Counted from the stretch's first letter, positions 52,301 through 62,104 are shown. The stretch: 64,000 nucleotides of DNA from an uncultured Stenotrophomonas sp. (GCF_945952405.1 NZ_CAMFIA010000005.1:186001-250000); one strand, 5' to 3'. The notes: generated by a model not told the origin, from the letters alone. Made by a program: numbers and translations.

Positions 52301-52873
52301 ATGAAGAATTCGCTGATTGCTCTGGCCCTGGCCGCTGCCCTGCCGTTCACCGCTTCGGCTGCTGAGAACCTGTCCTACAACTACGCTGAAGCCGACTATG
52401 CCAAGACCGACGTCGACGGCATCAAGGCTGATGGTTGGGGCGTGAAGGGTTCCTACGGCTTCCTGCCGAACTTCCACGCTTTCGGCGAGTACAACCGCCA
52501 GGAAATCGACCACACCAACATCAAGGTTGACCAGTGGAAGATCGGTGCCGGCTACAACGTCGAAATCGCTCCGTCGACCGACTTCGTGGCCCGCGTTGCC
52601 TACCAGAAGTTCGATCGCAAGCACGGCCTGGACTTCAACGGCTACAGCGCTGAAGCCGGTATCCGCACCGCCTTCGGTGCCCACGCCGAGGTCTACGGCA
52701 TGGTCGGCTACGAAGACTACGCCAAGAAGCACGGCGTCAACATCGACGGCCAGTGGTACGGTCGCCTGGGTGGCCAGGTCAAGCTGAACCAGAACTGGGG
52801 CCTGAACGGCGAGCTGAAGATGAACCGCCACGGCGACAAGGAATACACCGTCGGCCCGCGCTTCAGCTGGTAA
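52301..52873 (+). CDS. ax21: Ax21-family outer-membrane protein
   Basis: 190 residues. A signal peptide (MKNSLIALALAAALPFTASA) precedes an eight-strand-like barrel with NLSYNYAEADYAKTDVDGIK, GWGVKGSYGFLPNFHAFGEY, GYSAEAGIRTAFGAHAEVYG and a C-terminal GPRFSW. This is the Ax21 family of Xanthomonas and Stenotrophomonas, OmpA-like barrel proteins exported in vesicles. The earlier claim that Ax21 is the ligand of rice XA21 was withdrawn; the function is open. Codon use is strongly biased toward few codons, which implies high expression. A strong terminator follows. Confidence 0.93.
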   Translation: MKNSLIALALAAALPFTASAAENLSYNYAEADYAKTDVDGIKADGWGVKGSYGFLPNFHAFGEYNRQEIDHTNIKVDQWKIGAGYNVEIAPSTDFVARVAYQKFDRKHGLDFNGYSAEAGIRTAFGAHAEVYGMVGYEDYAKKHGVNIDGQWYGRLGGQVKLNQNWGLNGELKMNRHGDKEYTVGPRFSW

Positions 52874-52910
52874 TTGCCTCCTCGGCGCGCATGCGCGCTG
52901 AAGATGCCTC

Positions 52911-52938
52911 AACAGGCCCGGCCCATGCCGGGCCTGTT
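52911..52938 (+). terminator. Intrinsic terminator of ax21
   Basis: AACAGGCCCGGC-CCAT-GCCGGGCCTGTT, a perfect twelve-base hairpin 38 bases past the stop. Confidence 0.85.
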
Positions 52939-53072
52939 GCGTTTGCGCGGCGTGCAGACGGAACGCCCCGCTGGCCTGCGCTGCGCCCCGGCCGGGCATT
53001 GCAAGGAATTGGATACCGCCACTGCAGGCGCCGCTCTAGGGTGAGCGTTCCCTGTTGCTGGACCCGCTGCCA

Positions 53073-53750
53073 ATGCCGCCCGCACCTTCGCCCCGGCATC
53101 CTCTTCGGCCACGACGCGTGGCGGTGCTGGATCCGCATCCGGTACTGCGGTTGGGCGTGGAAGTGCTGCTGCGTCCGCACAGCAACCTGCGGGTGGCAGC
53201 GAGCCTGTCCTGCGAAGGAGACCTGCTGCAGCTGCTTGAGCGCAACCCGACCGGTATTGACCTGGTGGTGGTGGACGCCTTGCCGCTGGGTGACCAGGGC
53301 GATGGATTGGCCCTGCTGCGCGAACTGTCACGGCGCTGGCCGGCGTTGCCGGTACTGGTGCTCTCGGCATACTGCAATGCCAGCACGGTAACCAGCGCCA
53401 TGCGTGCCGGAGCACGCGGCTTCCTGTCCAAATCGACCCCGCCGGAGTGGTTGCTGCGCGCGATCAATGTGGTGGCCCGAGGAGGGCGCTTCGTGCCCCC
53501 GGAGCTGCGCGCGGAGCTGCGGTTGCCGCACGCGCGAAACACCCGGCTCCCGGTGCTGACGCCGTTGAGCCCGCGTGAGCGGCAGGTGCTCGGCCTGGTG
53601 CTGAAGGGTGAAACCACCAGCGAAATAGCCGAGCGCTGGGGCCGCTCGCCGAGCACGGTCAGCTCGCAGAAGAGCGCGGCCTACCGCAAGCTCGGCATCC
53701 GCGGCGACTGTGATCTGTTCCGCTTCCGCCACCTGCTCGAATGCGGTTGA
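53073..53750 (+). CDS. LuxR-type response regulator
   Basis: 225 residues. The receiver has VAVLDPHPVLRLGVEVLL, the likely phospho-acceptor Asp in LVVVDALPLGD and Lys in GFLSKSTPP. The HTH reads LSPRERQVLGLVLKGETTSE, IAERWGRSPSTVSSQKSAAY. No sensor kinase gene is adjacent. The receiver departs from consensus after the Asp (ALP instead of xMP). The start at 53073 is likely; a TTG eighteen bases upstream is open. Confidence 0.85.
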   Translation: MPPAPSPRHPLRPRRVAVLDPHPVLRLGVEVLLRPHSNLRVAASLSCEGDLLQLLERNPTGIDLVVVDALPLGDQGDGLALLRELSRRWPALPVLVLSAYCNASTVTSAMRAGARGFLSKSTPPEWLLRAINVVARGGRFVPPELRAELRLPHARNTRLPVLTPLSPRERQVLGLVLKGETTSEIAERWGRSPSTVSSQKSAAYRKLGIRGDCDLFRFRHLLECG

Positions 53751-53756
53751 ACGGGC

Positions 53757-54146
53757 TTACTCGCCCTGGTACTGCTTCTCTTCCACCAGCGCCGAACCGG
53801 CCACGCGGTTGATCTCGTTCTTCACCTGCACGCGCTCGCCATTGGTGCCATAGACGCCGCGTGCCAGCTGGATGAACGCATCATCGAACACCTGCGCCGC
53901 TTCCTTGTCGCGCAACTGGTCCTGGATGTCCCACATGCGCTCGTTGATCGCCTTCAGCTGCTGCTTCAGCGCAGCCAGGGCCGGCTGTGCCTGCAGCTGC
54001 TGCTGCAGCAACGGCAGCAGGCCGTCCAGCTCGGTGCGCACGTTGGCCAGCTTGGCGGCATCGTCGATGCGCTCGGCCTTGATCTCGAGAATGGTGATCT
54101 TGTCGATCAGCTCGCCGATCGATACCGGGGTCAGGATGGCGTCCAC
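53757..54146 (-). CDS. DUF6165 family protein
   Basis: 129 residues starting (GTG) MDAILTPVSIGELIDKITIL, then EIKAERIDDAAKLANVRTEL and RMWDIQDQLRDKEAAQVFDD. This is the DUF6165 pattern of a small helical protein, often near LPS or glycosylation genes in other genomes; not so here. The GTG at 54146 was chosen because the family begins right at this segment. It is convergent with the response regulator gene. Confidence 0.8.
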   Translation of the reverse strand: MDAILTPVSIGELIDKITILEIKAERIDDAAKLANVRTELDGLLPLLQQQLQAQPALAALKQQLKAINERMWDIQDQLRDKEAAQVFDDAFIQLARGVYGTNGERVQVKNEINRVAGSALVEEKQYQGE

Positions 54147-54324
54147 GCGGTTGGTTCCTGGAAACAAGGCACCATGATACCGCGCCGCTGGCGTGCGGCC
54201 CCGCCATGCGGGATTTACGCCGAATTTGCGCGCACAGCCGGGCTGCACCCTCGATCCGTTACGGCCCTGCCGCCGACACTGCCGTCCCGGCGGCGTGACC
54301 GCCTTCGACGAGGAAAACAGTGCA

Positions 54325-55023
54325 GTGAACAGCAAGGGGATGATGGCGGCGATGGTGGCCGCCCTGGCAGGGCTGCTGGGAATCGGCAGTGCGCAGGCGC
54401 AGGTACAGGTCAACGGCAATGCGGCATTGACCAGCGATTACGTGTGGCGCGGCAGCTCGCAGAGCGATGGAGACCCGGCGGTGCAGGCGGGTGCCAAGGT
54501 TTCGATCGGGTCGGGCTGGTATGCCAGCGTGTGGGGCTCCAGTGTCTCGTTCAAGCCGGACAATGGTGCGCGCAGCGAGTTCGACCTGGTGGCCGGCTGG
54601 TCCGGGGCACTGGCCCCGGACTGGTCGCTGGATGCGAACCTGACCCGCTATGTGTACCCGGGTACCGGCCGCGCGCTGGACTGGACCGAGCTCAATACGA
54701 CGTTGACCTGGAAGCAGCGTGCCTGGCTGCAGCTGGCGCATTCCAGCGACGCACTGGCCGGGGGCCATCGCGGCACCTATGCCCAGCTGGGGCTGCGCGT
54801 GCCGCTGCACGAGCGGTTCCGCCTGGAGGCGGCGGTGGGCCAGTACTGGCTGGCCACCGCACAGGGCCCGGATTACCTGCATGGCCAGCTCAGTGCCGTT
54901 GCCACGCTGGCGCCGGCCTGGGAGCTGCGCGCTACCGTGCACGACACCGACACTGCGGCCAAGCGACTGTTCCCGGGCAATGCCGGTGGGCGCTGGGAGC
55001 TGGCGCTGCAGGGCAGCTTCTAG
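54325..55023 (+). CDS. TorF-family putative porin
   Basis: 232 residues. A signal peptide (MMAAMVAALAGLLGIGSAQA) is followed by VQVNGNAALTSDYVWRGSSQ and SDGDPAVQAGAKVSIGSGWY, the conserved start of TIGR02001/TorF-type proteins, and beta-strand-rich sequence ending with Phe. Outer-membrane barrel of unknown substrate. The start is GTG at 54325 or ATG at 54340. Its TAG overlaps the converging MFS gene by four bases. Confidence 0.88.
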   Translation: MNSKGMMAAMVAALAGLLGIGSAQAQVQVNGNAALTSDYVWRGSSQSDGDPAVQAGAKVSIGSGWYASVWGSSVSFKPDNGARSEFDLVAGWSGALAPDWSLDANLTRYVYPGTGRALDWTELNTTLTWKQRAWLQLAHSSDALAGGHRGTYAQLGLRVPLHERFRLEAAVGQYWLATAQGPDYLHGQLSAVATLAPAWELRATVHDTDTAAKRLFPGNAGGRWELALQGSF

Positions 55024-56213
55024 TTCGGCGCCGTGGCCTGGCGCGCGCGCAGCGCGCCGGGCAGCCACAACAGCAGGGCCAGTACCGCAACGGCGGCGCC
55101 GGCCAGGCAGACACCGGTCCAGCCGAAGCGCTGGTAGACCTGCGCGGACAGCAGCGACCCCAGTGATCCGCCGATGAAGTAGCCGGTCATGTAGCCGGCA
55201 TTGAGGCGGTTGCGCGCCGCCGGTTGCAGCGCATAGATGAGGTTCTGGTTGCTGACGTGCAGCAGCTGTGCCGCCAGGTCCAGCACCACCACGCCGACCA
55301 GCAGCGCCAGCAGCGACTGTGCGGAAAGCCCCAGCGGCAGCCACGACAGCAGCAACAGCAACAGCGCGATGGCGGTGGCACGACCGGTCTGGCCACGGTC
55401 GGACATGCGCCCGGCCAGGCCGGCCGCCAGGGTGCCGGCTGCACCGACCAGCCCGAACAGGCCGATGGTGGCGTCGCTGTAGGCGTAGGGCGGTTGGGCC
55501 AGCAGGAACGCCAGCGGCGTCCAGAAGATGGCGAACATGGCGAAGCTGCAGGCACCGAGCAGGGTGCGCTGGCGCAGCACCGGTTCCTGCACGAACAGCA
55601 CGCCGATCGAGCGCAGCAACGCGAAGTAGCCCAGGCCGGCGCTGTGGTGGAAGCGCGGCAGGCCGCGCTGCAGTGCCAGCGCGGTCAGCACCAGGGTGGC
55701 GGCGGCGATGGCATACACCAGGCGCCAGTCGCCCAGGCTGGAAAGCAGGCCGGCCACGGTGCGTGCCAGCAGGATGCCAAGCAGCAGGCCACTCATCAGC
55801 GTGCCGACCACGCGGCCACGATGCTCGGGTGCGGCCAGCGTGGCCGCGAACGGCACCAGCACCTGCGCCACCACCGAGAACAAGCCGGTGATCGCGGTGC
55901 CCACCAGCAGCCAGGCCAGTGACGGGGCGCAGGCACTGATCACCAGGCCGATGGCCGACAGCAGGCTCATGACCACGATCAGGCGGCGCCGCTCGAACAG
56001 GTCACCCAGCGGCACCAGCAGGATCAGCCCGGCGGCATAGCTCAGCTGCGCGGCGGTGACCACCATGCCGACCTGGCCGAACGGCACCCCGAAGGCATCG
56101 GCGATGGTGTGCAGCAGCGGCTGCGCATAGTAGTTGCTGGCGACCGCAACGCCGGTGGCGACCGACATCAGCAGTACCTGCCAGCGGTGCAGGGGGGGAA
56201 GGGTGGGGCTCAC
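55020..56213 (-). CDS. MFS transporter (drug/metabolite efflux type)
   Basis: 397 residues with twelve hydrophobic segments. The loop VPLGDLFERRRLIVVMSLLS is the MFS motif A (G-D-x-x-x-R-R). NYYAQPLLHTIADAFGVPFG at the first helix is typical of a group of EmrD/YnfM-like exporters next to LysR genes. The start is GTG at 56213, close to the control region shared with the divergent LysR gene. Confidence 0.88.
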   Translation of the reverse strand: MSPTLPPLHRWQVLLMSVATGVAVASNYYAQPLLHTIADAFGVPFGQVGMVVTAAQLSYAAGLILLVPLGDLFERRRLIVVMSLLSAIGLVISACAPSLAWLLVGTAITGLFSVVAQVLVPFAATLAAPEHRGRVVGTLMSGLLLGILLARTVAGLLSSLGDWRLVYAIAAATLVLTALALQRGLPRFHHSAGLGYFALLRSIGVLFVQEPVLRQRTLLGACSFAMFAIFWTPLAFLLAQPPYAYSDATIGLFGLVGAAGTLAAGLAGRMSDRGQTGRATAIALLLLLLSWLPLGLSAQSLLALLVGVVVLDLAAQLLHVSNQNLIYALQPAARNRLNAGYMTGYFIGGSLGSLLSAQVYQRFGWTGVCLAGAAVAVLALLLWLPGALRARQATAPN

Positions 56214-56259
56214 GCGGTGTTCCAGGAAGCGGGGTGTACAGTGTCCGCCTGCTGCAGGC

Positions 56260-56280
56260 ATGATGGAAATGAATCATCAT
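56260..56280. promoter_or_regulatory. LysR-type operator between MFS and lysR
   Basis: ATGATGGAAATGAATCATCA followed by T is a dyad of ATGAT-N11-ATCAT, which fits the T-N11-A consensus of LysR-type binding sites. It lies centrally in the 98-base divergent gap. A related piece, TGGAAATGA, occurs again at 56294-56302, close to the lysR start. Confidence 0.6.
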
Positions 56281-56311
56281 CATCCCTGTCATCTGGAAAT
56301 GAGATGGTTGC

Positions 56312-57199
56312 GTGAATCTCAAGCAGCTCGAGTTCGCCGTCGCCCTGGCCGAGGAGGGCAACTTCACCCGCGCCGCCGAGCGCTGCCACGTGGTGCAGTC
56401 CGCGCTCAGCCACCAGATCGCCTACCTGGAGCAGGAACTGGGCACGCCGCTGTTCGAGCGCCTGCCACGCAGGGTCCGCGCCACCGCTGCGGGCGAGGTG
56501 CTGCTGGTGCACGCGCGCCAGGTGCTGGCCAGCCTGCGCCACCTGCGTGCCGAGGTGGCCGCGGTCAGCGGCGAAGTCCGCGGCCAGCTGGCGATCGGGC
56601 AGATTTCCTCGCTCACCGATATCGACGTGGTGGCGATGCTGGCGGCCTTCCAGCAGGCGCACCCGCAGGTGGAATTCCAGCTGCGGGTGGAGAAGAGCGA
56701 GGCCTTGATCGCGCAGGTGCAGTCGCGCGAGCTGGATGTTGCCCTGGTCGGGCTGGCACCTTCGGCAGCGCTGGATGGCGTCTGCCACCAGATGCTGCAG
56801 GAGGAAGACCTGGTGGCGGTGCTGGCGCCGTCGCACCGGCTGGCCGGGCGCAAGCGGTTGCCGCTGGCCGCACTGCGGGACGAGGCGCTGGTCGATTTCC
56901 CGCGCGGGACCGGTGCACGCCGGCAGACCGATGAGGCGTTCGCCGCCGCCGGCCTGCCGCATGCGGTGCGCTTCGAGGTCAACCTGATGGAGCTGGTCGA
57001 GCGCTTCGTCCGCCATGGGCTGGCGGTCGGTATCGTGCCAGCGCTGATCGCCGATGGGTTCGAGGGCGTGGTGCAGATTCCGCTGCAACCGACCCCGACC
57101 CGGCGCGTGCACCTGGTCTGGCAGCGGCTGCCGACCCCGGCGGCGCGGGCGTTCGTCGAAGCCGTGCTCAGCCGCGCAGGCGCAGGCTCAGCCCCTTGA
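56312..57199 (+). CDS. LysR-family transcriptional regulator
   Basis: 295 residues starting (GTG) MNLKQLEFAVALAEEGNFTR, with AAERCHVVQSALSHQIAYLE and ELGTPLFERLPRRVRATAAG: the complete LysR HTH. An effector-binding domain follows (from about residue 90). It is divergent from the MFS gene and most likely regulates it. The 3' end overlaps the converging yehS gene by 32 bases. Confidence 0.93.
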   Translation: MNLKQLEFAVALAEEGNFTRAAERCHVVQSALSHQIAYLEQELGTPLFERLPRRVRATAAGEVLLVHARQVLASLRHLRAEVAAVSGEVRGQLAIGQISSLTDIDVVAMLAAFQQAHPQVEFQLRVEKSEALIAQVQSRELDVALVGLAPSAALDGVCHQMLQEEDLVAVLAPSHRLAGRKRLPLAALRDEALVDFPRGTGARRQTDEAFAAAGLPHAVRFEVNLMELVERFVRHGLAVGIVPALIADGFEGVVQIPLQPTPTRRVHLVWQRLPTPAARAFVEAVLSRAGAGSAP

Positions 57200-57635
57200 G
57201 GAAGTTGCGCAGCATCTGGTCCAGGCAGCGCCGGTAGTTGGCGTGGCCGGGCTGGCGGAACAGCGCGCCGACTTCGGACTTGGACACGTTGAAACCGGCG
57301 CTGGCGAAGATCTCCATCAGGTCGACGTCGCGCAACTGGAAGGCCACGCGCAGCTTCTTCAGCACCAGGTTGTTGTCGATGCGGGTTTCCACCGCACGCT
57401 GCGGCTGGCTTTCATCGCGGCCACGCAGGTGCACGATCAGGCCATCGAGGAAGTGCGCCAGCGCGCCATCGCTCATCGCCTCGAAGCCGGCTTCGTCCTC
57501 GCGACGCAGCCAGGCTTTTACCTGCTCGGTATCCACGGCGAAGGCCGGGTCGGCCATCTGGCACAGGGTCACCACATGGTGGTCGCCCAGGTCCAGGGAG
57601 TAGCGCACGCTGCGCAGGACATCATTGTTGATCAT
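57168..57635 (-). CDS. yehS: YehS-like DUF1456 protein
   Basis: 155 residues with two DUF1456 repeats: MINNDVLRSVRYSLDLGDHH and, in the second half, RIDNNLVLKKLRVAFQLRDV, each followed by a helical stretch. It is a small cytoplasmic protein of unknown function. Its end overlaps the lysR gene on the opposite strand. Confidence 0.9.
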   Translation of the reverse strand: MINNDVLRSVRYSLDLGDHHVVTLCQMADPAFAVDTEQVKAWLRREDEAGFEAMSDGALAHFLDGLIVHLRGRDESQPQRAVETRIDNNLVLKKLRVAFQLRDVDLMEIFASAGFNVSKSEVGALFRQPGHANYRRCLDQMLRNFLKGLSLRLRG

Positions 57636-57670
57636 GGCCCATTGTACCGGTCACCCCATCGGCCGGGGCC

Positions 57671-57724
57671 GGATCCCTTCGCCGCTGGGGTCAGATCCCT
57701 TTGCGGAGCAACGGGATCTGACCC
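57671..57724. repeat. GATC-type palindrome, third copy
   Basis: GGGTCAGATCCC (57688-57699) and GGGATCTGACCC (57713-57724) form a hairpin. GGATCCCTTCG stands before it at 57671. The same palindrome family flanks the secreted gene near 26 kb. Confidence 0.75.
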
Positions 57725-57804
57725 GGAGCGGGCCGATCCAGCAACACCGGCAGCAGCCGTCAGTGCCAGAATGGGGGTCTGGTTTTTCCCTCTGGAGTTG
57801 CCTG

Positions 57805-58557
57805 ATGACCCGCACTGTCCTGATTACCGGCGCCACCTCCGGCTTCGGCGCCGCCGCCGTCCACCGCTTCGCCCAGGCGGGCTGGAAGGTGATCGCCACC
57901 GGCCGCCGCGGTGAGCGCCTGCAGCCGTTGGTCGATCGCTATGGCAAGGACGTCGTGCATGCCGCGGCCTTCGACATCCGCGATCCGGTGGCGATGGAAG
58001 CGGCCCTGCTGGCGCTACCGCCGGCCTTCGGCGAGATCGATCTGCTGGTCAACAACGCGGGCCTGGCGCAGGGAACCGCGCCGGCGCAGAGCGCCAAGCT
58101 GTCCGACTGGACCACGATGATCGATACCAACATCACCGCACTGGTGACCTTGACCCACCGCCTGCTGCCGCAGCTGGTCGAGCGCAAGGGGGCGATCATC
58201 AATATCTCGTCGGTGGCCGGTGTCTATCCGTATCCGGGCGGCAACGCCTACGGGGGCACCAAGGCCTTCGTCAGCCAGTTCTCGCTGGGCCTGCGTTCGG
58301 ACCTGCACGGCACCGGCGTGCGCGTGACCACGATCGAGCCGGGCATGGCCGAAACCGAGTTCACCGTGGTCCGTACCCACGGCGACCAGAATGCCTCGGA
58401 CAAGCTGTACAGCGGCGCCAACCCGATGACGGCCGAAGACATCGCCGAACAGATCTTCTGGGTGGCCAGCCTGCCGCCGCACCTGAACATCAATCGGCTG
58501 GAACTGATGCCGGTCAGCCAGTCGTTCGCAGGGTTCCAGGTTGCCCGCGAAGGCTGA
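57805..58557 (+). CDS. Short-chain dehydrogenase (YdfG-like)
   Basis: 250 residues. NAD(P) binding TGATSGFGAAAV, NNAG at about residue 87, catalytic Ser in IINISSVAGVYPYPG and the YxxxK pair in NAYGGTKAF. PGMAETEF and YSGANPMTAEDIAEQIFWV match YdfG, an NADP-dependent oxidoreductase acting on serine and 3-hydroxy acids. Substrate by resemblance only. Confidence 0.92.
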   Translation: MTRTVLITGATSGFGAAAVHRFAQAGWKVIATGRRGERLQPLVDRYGKDVVHAAAFDIRDPVAMEAALLALPPAFGEIDLLVNNAGLAQGTAPAQSAKLSDWTTMIDTNITALVTLTHRLLPQLVERKGAIINISSVAGVYPYPGGNAYGGTKAFVSQFSLGLRSDLHGTGVRVTTIEPGMAETEFTVVRTHGDQNASDKLYSGANPMTAEDIAEQIFWVASLPPHLNINRLELMPVSQSFAGFQVAREG

Positions 58558-58575
58558 CGGCCAGCGCGTTGCCTG

Positions 58576-58636
58576 GCGCCGAGCGTGGGCTCGGCGCTAT
58601 AGGGGCCAAAAAAAAGCCGGGCAATGCCCGGCTTTT
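58576..58636. terminator. Two consecutive hairpins between the SDR and SPOR genes
   Basis: GCGCCGAGC-GTGG-GCTCGGCGC (58576-58597) is followed by AAAAGCCGGGC-AAT-GCCCGGCTTTT at 58612-58636, a bidirectional terminator with an A-run on one side and a T-run on the other. It serves the converging SDR and SPOR-protein genes. Confidence 0.88.
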
Positions 58637-58655
58637 CCTGTTCAGGCCCGAAGGC

Positions 58656-59570
58656 TCACTGGGCCTTGATCGCCATCGCCTGCAGGCCGGTACCATCCAG
58701 CTTCTGCTTGGCTTCGGACAGTTCGCCGGCACTGCCATACGGCCCCATGCGCACGCGGTACACGGTCTTGCCGTTGATCTGCGCTGACTCCACGCGTGCC
58801 GCCAGGCCCATCATCGCCAGCTTGGCCTTGGTCGCTTCGGCATCGCCGGAGGCACCGAAGGCGCCGGCCTGCAGGATGTAGCGGGCGTTGTCGGCGGCAG
58901 CCGGCGCGGCAGCCGCCGGAGCGGTGCTGGCAGCGGCGGCTGCGGTTTCCGTGCGCGGTGCCGGAGCCGCAGCGGTGCTGCTGGTCGAGGCCGGTGCCGT
59001 GGCCGCCGCTGGCGTTGCCGCCGCCGGACGTTCACTCAGCGGTGCCGGCAGCGGTCGGCTGCTGGCGGTCACCTGCGCGGTGCTGGACACGCTGGCGGTG
59101 CTGGCCACTGCCGGAGCGGGCGTAGTCGCCGTCGCCGGCGGCACCGGCTTGCCTTCCAGCGCGGCCTGTGCGCGTTGCGCCTCGGCCTTGGCCCGGCGCT
59201 GGTCTTCGGCGCGCGCGCTGGCGGCCAGCTCGGCGTCGGACATCTCCACTTCCTTGCCCGGCAGCAGGGTGTAGAAGTCGTACTGGGTGGCGGCGGGCTT
59301 TTCCGGTTCGGCCGGCTTCGGCGTGGCCGGCTGCGCGGCCGGCTGGGTGCCGACATCGCTGTCGGCATCAGCGACCGGGGCCGGCTGCGCGTTCGGGTTG
59401 GGCTGCGGACCGGCGCGCAGGAAGCCGTCACCTTCGCCCTTGAACAGGTTCGGCGCCGCCAGGAACACCACGGCAGCAATCGCCACACCGGCCACCAGCC
59501 ACACCCATCCGGGTGTGCCCTGGCTGCCGCTGTTGCGTCGTGCCTGGCTTTTGCCGCGTCGTGCTGCCAT
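58656..59570 (-). CDS. SPOR-domain cell-division-type protein (FtsN-like)
   Basis: 304 residues. A basic cytoplasmic N-terminus (MAARRGKSQARRNSGSQGTP), one span (WVWLVAGVAIAAVVFLAAPN), a long Ala/Pro/Thr-rich periplasmic linker (residues 50-230) and a C-terminal SPOR domain (YILQAGAFGASGDAEATKAK to LDGTGLQAMAIKAQ). SPOR domains bind denuded peptidoglycan at the septum. FtsN-like by architecture and by its place beside argS, as in many proteobacteria. Confidence 0.9.
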   Translation of the reverse strand: MAARRGKSQARRNSGSQGTPGWVWLVAGVAIAAVVFLAAPNLFKGEGDGFLRAGPQPNPNAQPAPVADADSDVGTQPAAQPATPKPAEPEKPAATQYDFYTLLPGKEVEMSDAELAASARAEDQRRAKAEAQRAQAALEGKPVPPATATTPAPAVASTASVSSTAQVTASSRPLPAPLSERPAAATPAAATAPASTSSTAAAPAPRTETAAAAASTAPAAAAPAAADNARYILQAGAFGASGDAEATKAKLAMMGLAARVESAQINGKTVYRVRMGPYGSAGELSEAKQKLDGTGLQAMAIKAQ

Positions 59571-59591
59571 GAGTACTGCGTCTCCTGATGC

Positions 59592-61286
59592 TTACATTTT
59601 TTCCGGGGCGCTGACGCCCAGGAGGTCGAGGCCGTTGGCCAGTACCTGGCGTGCTGCGCAGGCCAGGGTCAGGCGTGCATCACGTTCGGTCGGGTCCAGG
59701 TCCAGATCAAGAATCTTCTTGCTCTGATACCACGTGTGGAAGGCGTGCGCCAATTCACGCAGGTACTGCGCGATCAGATGCGGTTCCAGCAGGTTGCCCG
59801 CGGATTCGACCGCTTCCGGGTAACGCGACATTTCGTTCATCAGGATCAACGAGTCGTCGTCGTCCAGCATCGACAGGCCTGCCAGGCCGGCACTCATCGA
59901 ATGGCTGATGCCCTTCTCGGTGGCAATGCGCAGCATGCTGCAGACGCGGGCGTGCGCGTACTGCACGTAGAACACCGGGTTGTCGTTGCTCTGCTGGCGG
60001 GCCAGGTCGATGTCGAAGGTCAGCTGCGAATCGGGCTTGCGCGCGATCAGGAACCAGCGGGTGGCATCGCGGCCGGCTTCCTCGATCAGGTCACGCAGGG
60101 TGAAGTAGCTGCCGGCACGCTTGGACAGCTTCACTTCCTCGCCGCCGCGCATGACGGTGACCATCTGGTGCAGCACGTATTCCGGCCAGCCCTGCGGGAT
60201 GCCTACTTCCATCGCCTGCAGGCCGGCGCGCACGCGCGCCAGCGAGCCGTGGTGGTCGGCGCCCAGCTCGGTGATCGCGCGTTCGTAGCCGCGCTGCCAC
60301 TTGGACAGGTGGTAGGCCACGTCCGGCACGAAGTAGGTGAAGGTGCCGTCGGACTTGCGCATCACGCGGTCCTTGTCGTCACCGAAGTCGGTGCTGCGCA
60401 GCCACAGTGCACCACCTTCCTCGTAGGTGTGGCCCGAGGCCTGCAGCTTGGCCACGGCTTCGGCAACCTTGCCGTCGGCGTACAGCGAGCTTTCCAGGAA
60501 GTAGATGTCGAAGTCGACGCCGAACGCGGCCAGGTCCAGGTTCTGCTCGTTGCGCAGGTAGGCCACGGCGAAGCGACGGATCGCCTGCATGTCCTGCGGG
60601 TCCTTGGCGCCAACCACGAGGGTGCCTTCCAGGTCGACGCTGGCGCCGGCCATGTAGGCGCGGGCGACGTCGGCGATGTATTCACCGCGGTAGCCGCCTT
60701 CCGGCCAGCCATCCTGGTCCGGGGCGATGCCCTTCACGCGGGCCTGCACCGACAGCGCCAGATTCTCGATCTGCACGCCGGCATCGTTGTAGTAGAACTC
60801 GCGCTTGGCGTTCCAGCCGTTGGCATCGAGCACGCGTGCCACGCAGTCGCCGATCGCCGCGGCGCGGCCATGGCCGACATGCAGCGGGCCGGTCGGGTTG
60901 GCCGACACGTACTCCACACCCACGGTGCGGCCATTGCCGGACAGGTTGCGGCCGTAGTCGTGGCCTTCCTTGATGACCGATGCGGCTTCGCGCTGGTACG
61001 CGGCCGGGGCCAGGTGGAAGTTGATGAAGCCGGGGCCGGCGATCTCGACCTTGCTGACATCCTCGCTGCGCGGCAACGCCTCGACCAGCGCCTGTGCCAG
61101 TGCGCGCGGATTGCTGCGCGCGGCCTTGGCCAGCAGCATCGCGGCGTTGGTGGCGAAGTCGCCGTGGTCACGGGTCTTCGGGCGCTCGACCACGAAGTCC
61201 GGCGGCAGGGAGTCGGCGGGCAGGGTGCCATTGGCGCGCAAGGCTTCGATGCCTTGGCTGATCAGGGCGCGGAGGAGATTTTTCAC
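59592..61286 (-). CDS. argS: Arginyl-tRNA synthetase
   Basis: 564 residues. The N-terminal Arg-specific domain begins [20 protein letters not shown]. The HIGH equivalent HVGHGR lies in [20 protein letters not shown] and the KMSKS equivalent is KLSKRAG. The C-terminal DALR anticodon domain follows. It charges tRNA-Arg. The start is GTG at 61286 (earlier open frame is not conserved). Twenty-one bases separate it from the SPOR gene, which is probably cotranscribed. Confidence 0.96.
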   Translation of the reverse strand: MKNLLRALISQGIEALRANGTLPADSLPPDFVVERPKTRDHGDFATNAAMLLAKAARSNPRALAQALVEALPRSEDVSKVEIAGPGFINFHLAPAAYQREAASVIKEGHDYGRNLSGNGRTVGVEYVSANPTGPLHVGHGRAAAIGDCVARVLDANGWNAKREFYYNDAGVQIENLALSVQARVKGIAPDQDGWPEGGYRGEYIADVARAYMAGASVDLEGTLVVGAKDPQDMQAIRRFAVAYLRNEQNLDLAAFGVDFDIYFLESSLYADGKVAEAVAKLQASGHTYEEGGALWLRSTDFGDDKDRVMRKSDGTFTYFVPDVAYHLSKWQRGYERAITELGADHHGSLARVRAGLQAMEVGIPQGWPEYVLHQMVTVMRGGEEVKLSKRAGSYFTLRDLIEEAGRDATRWFLIARKPDSQLTFDIDLARQQSNDNPVFYVQYAHARVCSMLRIATEKGISHSMSAGLAGLSMLDDDDSLILMNEMSRYPEAVESAGNLLEPHLIAQYLRELAHAFHTWYQSKKILDLDLDPTERDARLTLACAARQVLANGLDLLGVSAPEKM

Positions 61287-61399
61287 GAGGCCTGCTGTGA
61301 GAATGAGCGGCGGAATCGCCCATTTTAGCGCAGATACCAGCGACCACGCTGACCAGAACATGCCTGTGGGGCAGCCGACGCCCCTTGGTGGGCGGGCGC

Positions 61400-62104
61400 T
61401 CAGCCGAACAGGCGCGGTTGCGGCTGGGCCAGCAGGCCCCGTTCAGCAAACGAAACGGGACGGCCCTCGCCGACCACGAAGTGGTCCAGCAGGCGCACAT
61501 CCACCAGTGCCAGCGCCTGCTGCAGTTCATCGGTGATGCGGGTATCGGCGCCGGAGGGTTCGGGGTCACCCGAGGGGTGGTTGTGGCTGAGGATCACCGC
61601 CGCTGCGTTGTGCAGCAGGGCGCGCCGGACCACCTCGCGCGGGTAGACCGGGGCGGCGTTGATGGTGCCGTGGAACAGCTCTTCACAGGCGATCAGGCGG
61701 TGGCGGTTGTCCAGGAACAGGGCCATGAAGATCTCCCTGGCCTGGCCACGCAGGCGATGCTGCAGGTAGCGGCCGACCGCGGCCGGGTTGCTGCCGACCG
61801 CCTCGCCGTGTTCCAGCTCGGCGGCCAGGTAGCGGTGCGCCAGCTCCAGGCCGGCGGCCAGGGTGCAGCTGCGCGCCGGGCCGAGCCCGGGCAGGCGGGC
61901 CAGTTCACCGGCGGAACGGTCGAGCAGTACCCGCAGCGGGCCGTGTGCCTGCAACAGGTCGCGCGCGGTCTGCACGGCATCGCGGCCGCCGACGCCCGAG
62001 CCGAGGAACAGGGCCAGCAGCTCGGCGTCGGACAGGGCCGCTGCCCCGCGCGCGATCAGCTTCTCGCGGGGACGTTCCTGCTCGGGCCAGTCGTGGATGG
62101 GCAT
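61400..62104 (-). CDS. radC: RadC/YicR family JAMM protein
   Basis: 234 residues. The UPF0758 N-terminus ([20 protein letters not shown], then FLGSGVGG) includes a helix-hairpin-helix ([20 protein letters not shown]). The JAMM metal motif is [14 protein letters not shown]. The historical link to DNA repair is disputed; the biochemical role remains unknown. The start was taken at [16 protein letters not shown], the conserved family start. Confidence 0.93.
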   Translation of the reverse strand: MPIHDWPEQERPREKLIARGAAALSDAELLALFLGSGVGGRDAVQTARDLLQAHGPLRVLLDRSAGELARLPGLGPARSCTLAAGLELAHRYLAAELEHGEAVGSNPAAVGRYLQHRLRGQAREIFMALFLDNRHRLIACEELFHGTINAAPVYPREVVRRALLHNAAAVILSHNHPSGDPEPSGADTRITDELQQALALVDVRLLDHFVVGEGRPVSFAERGLLAQPQPRLFG

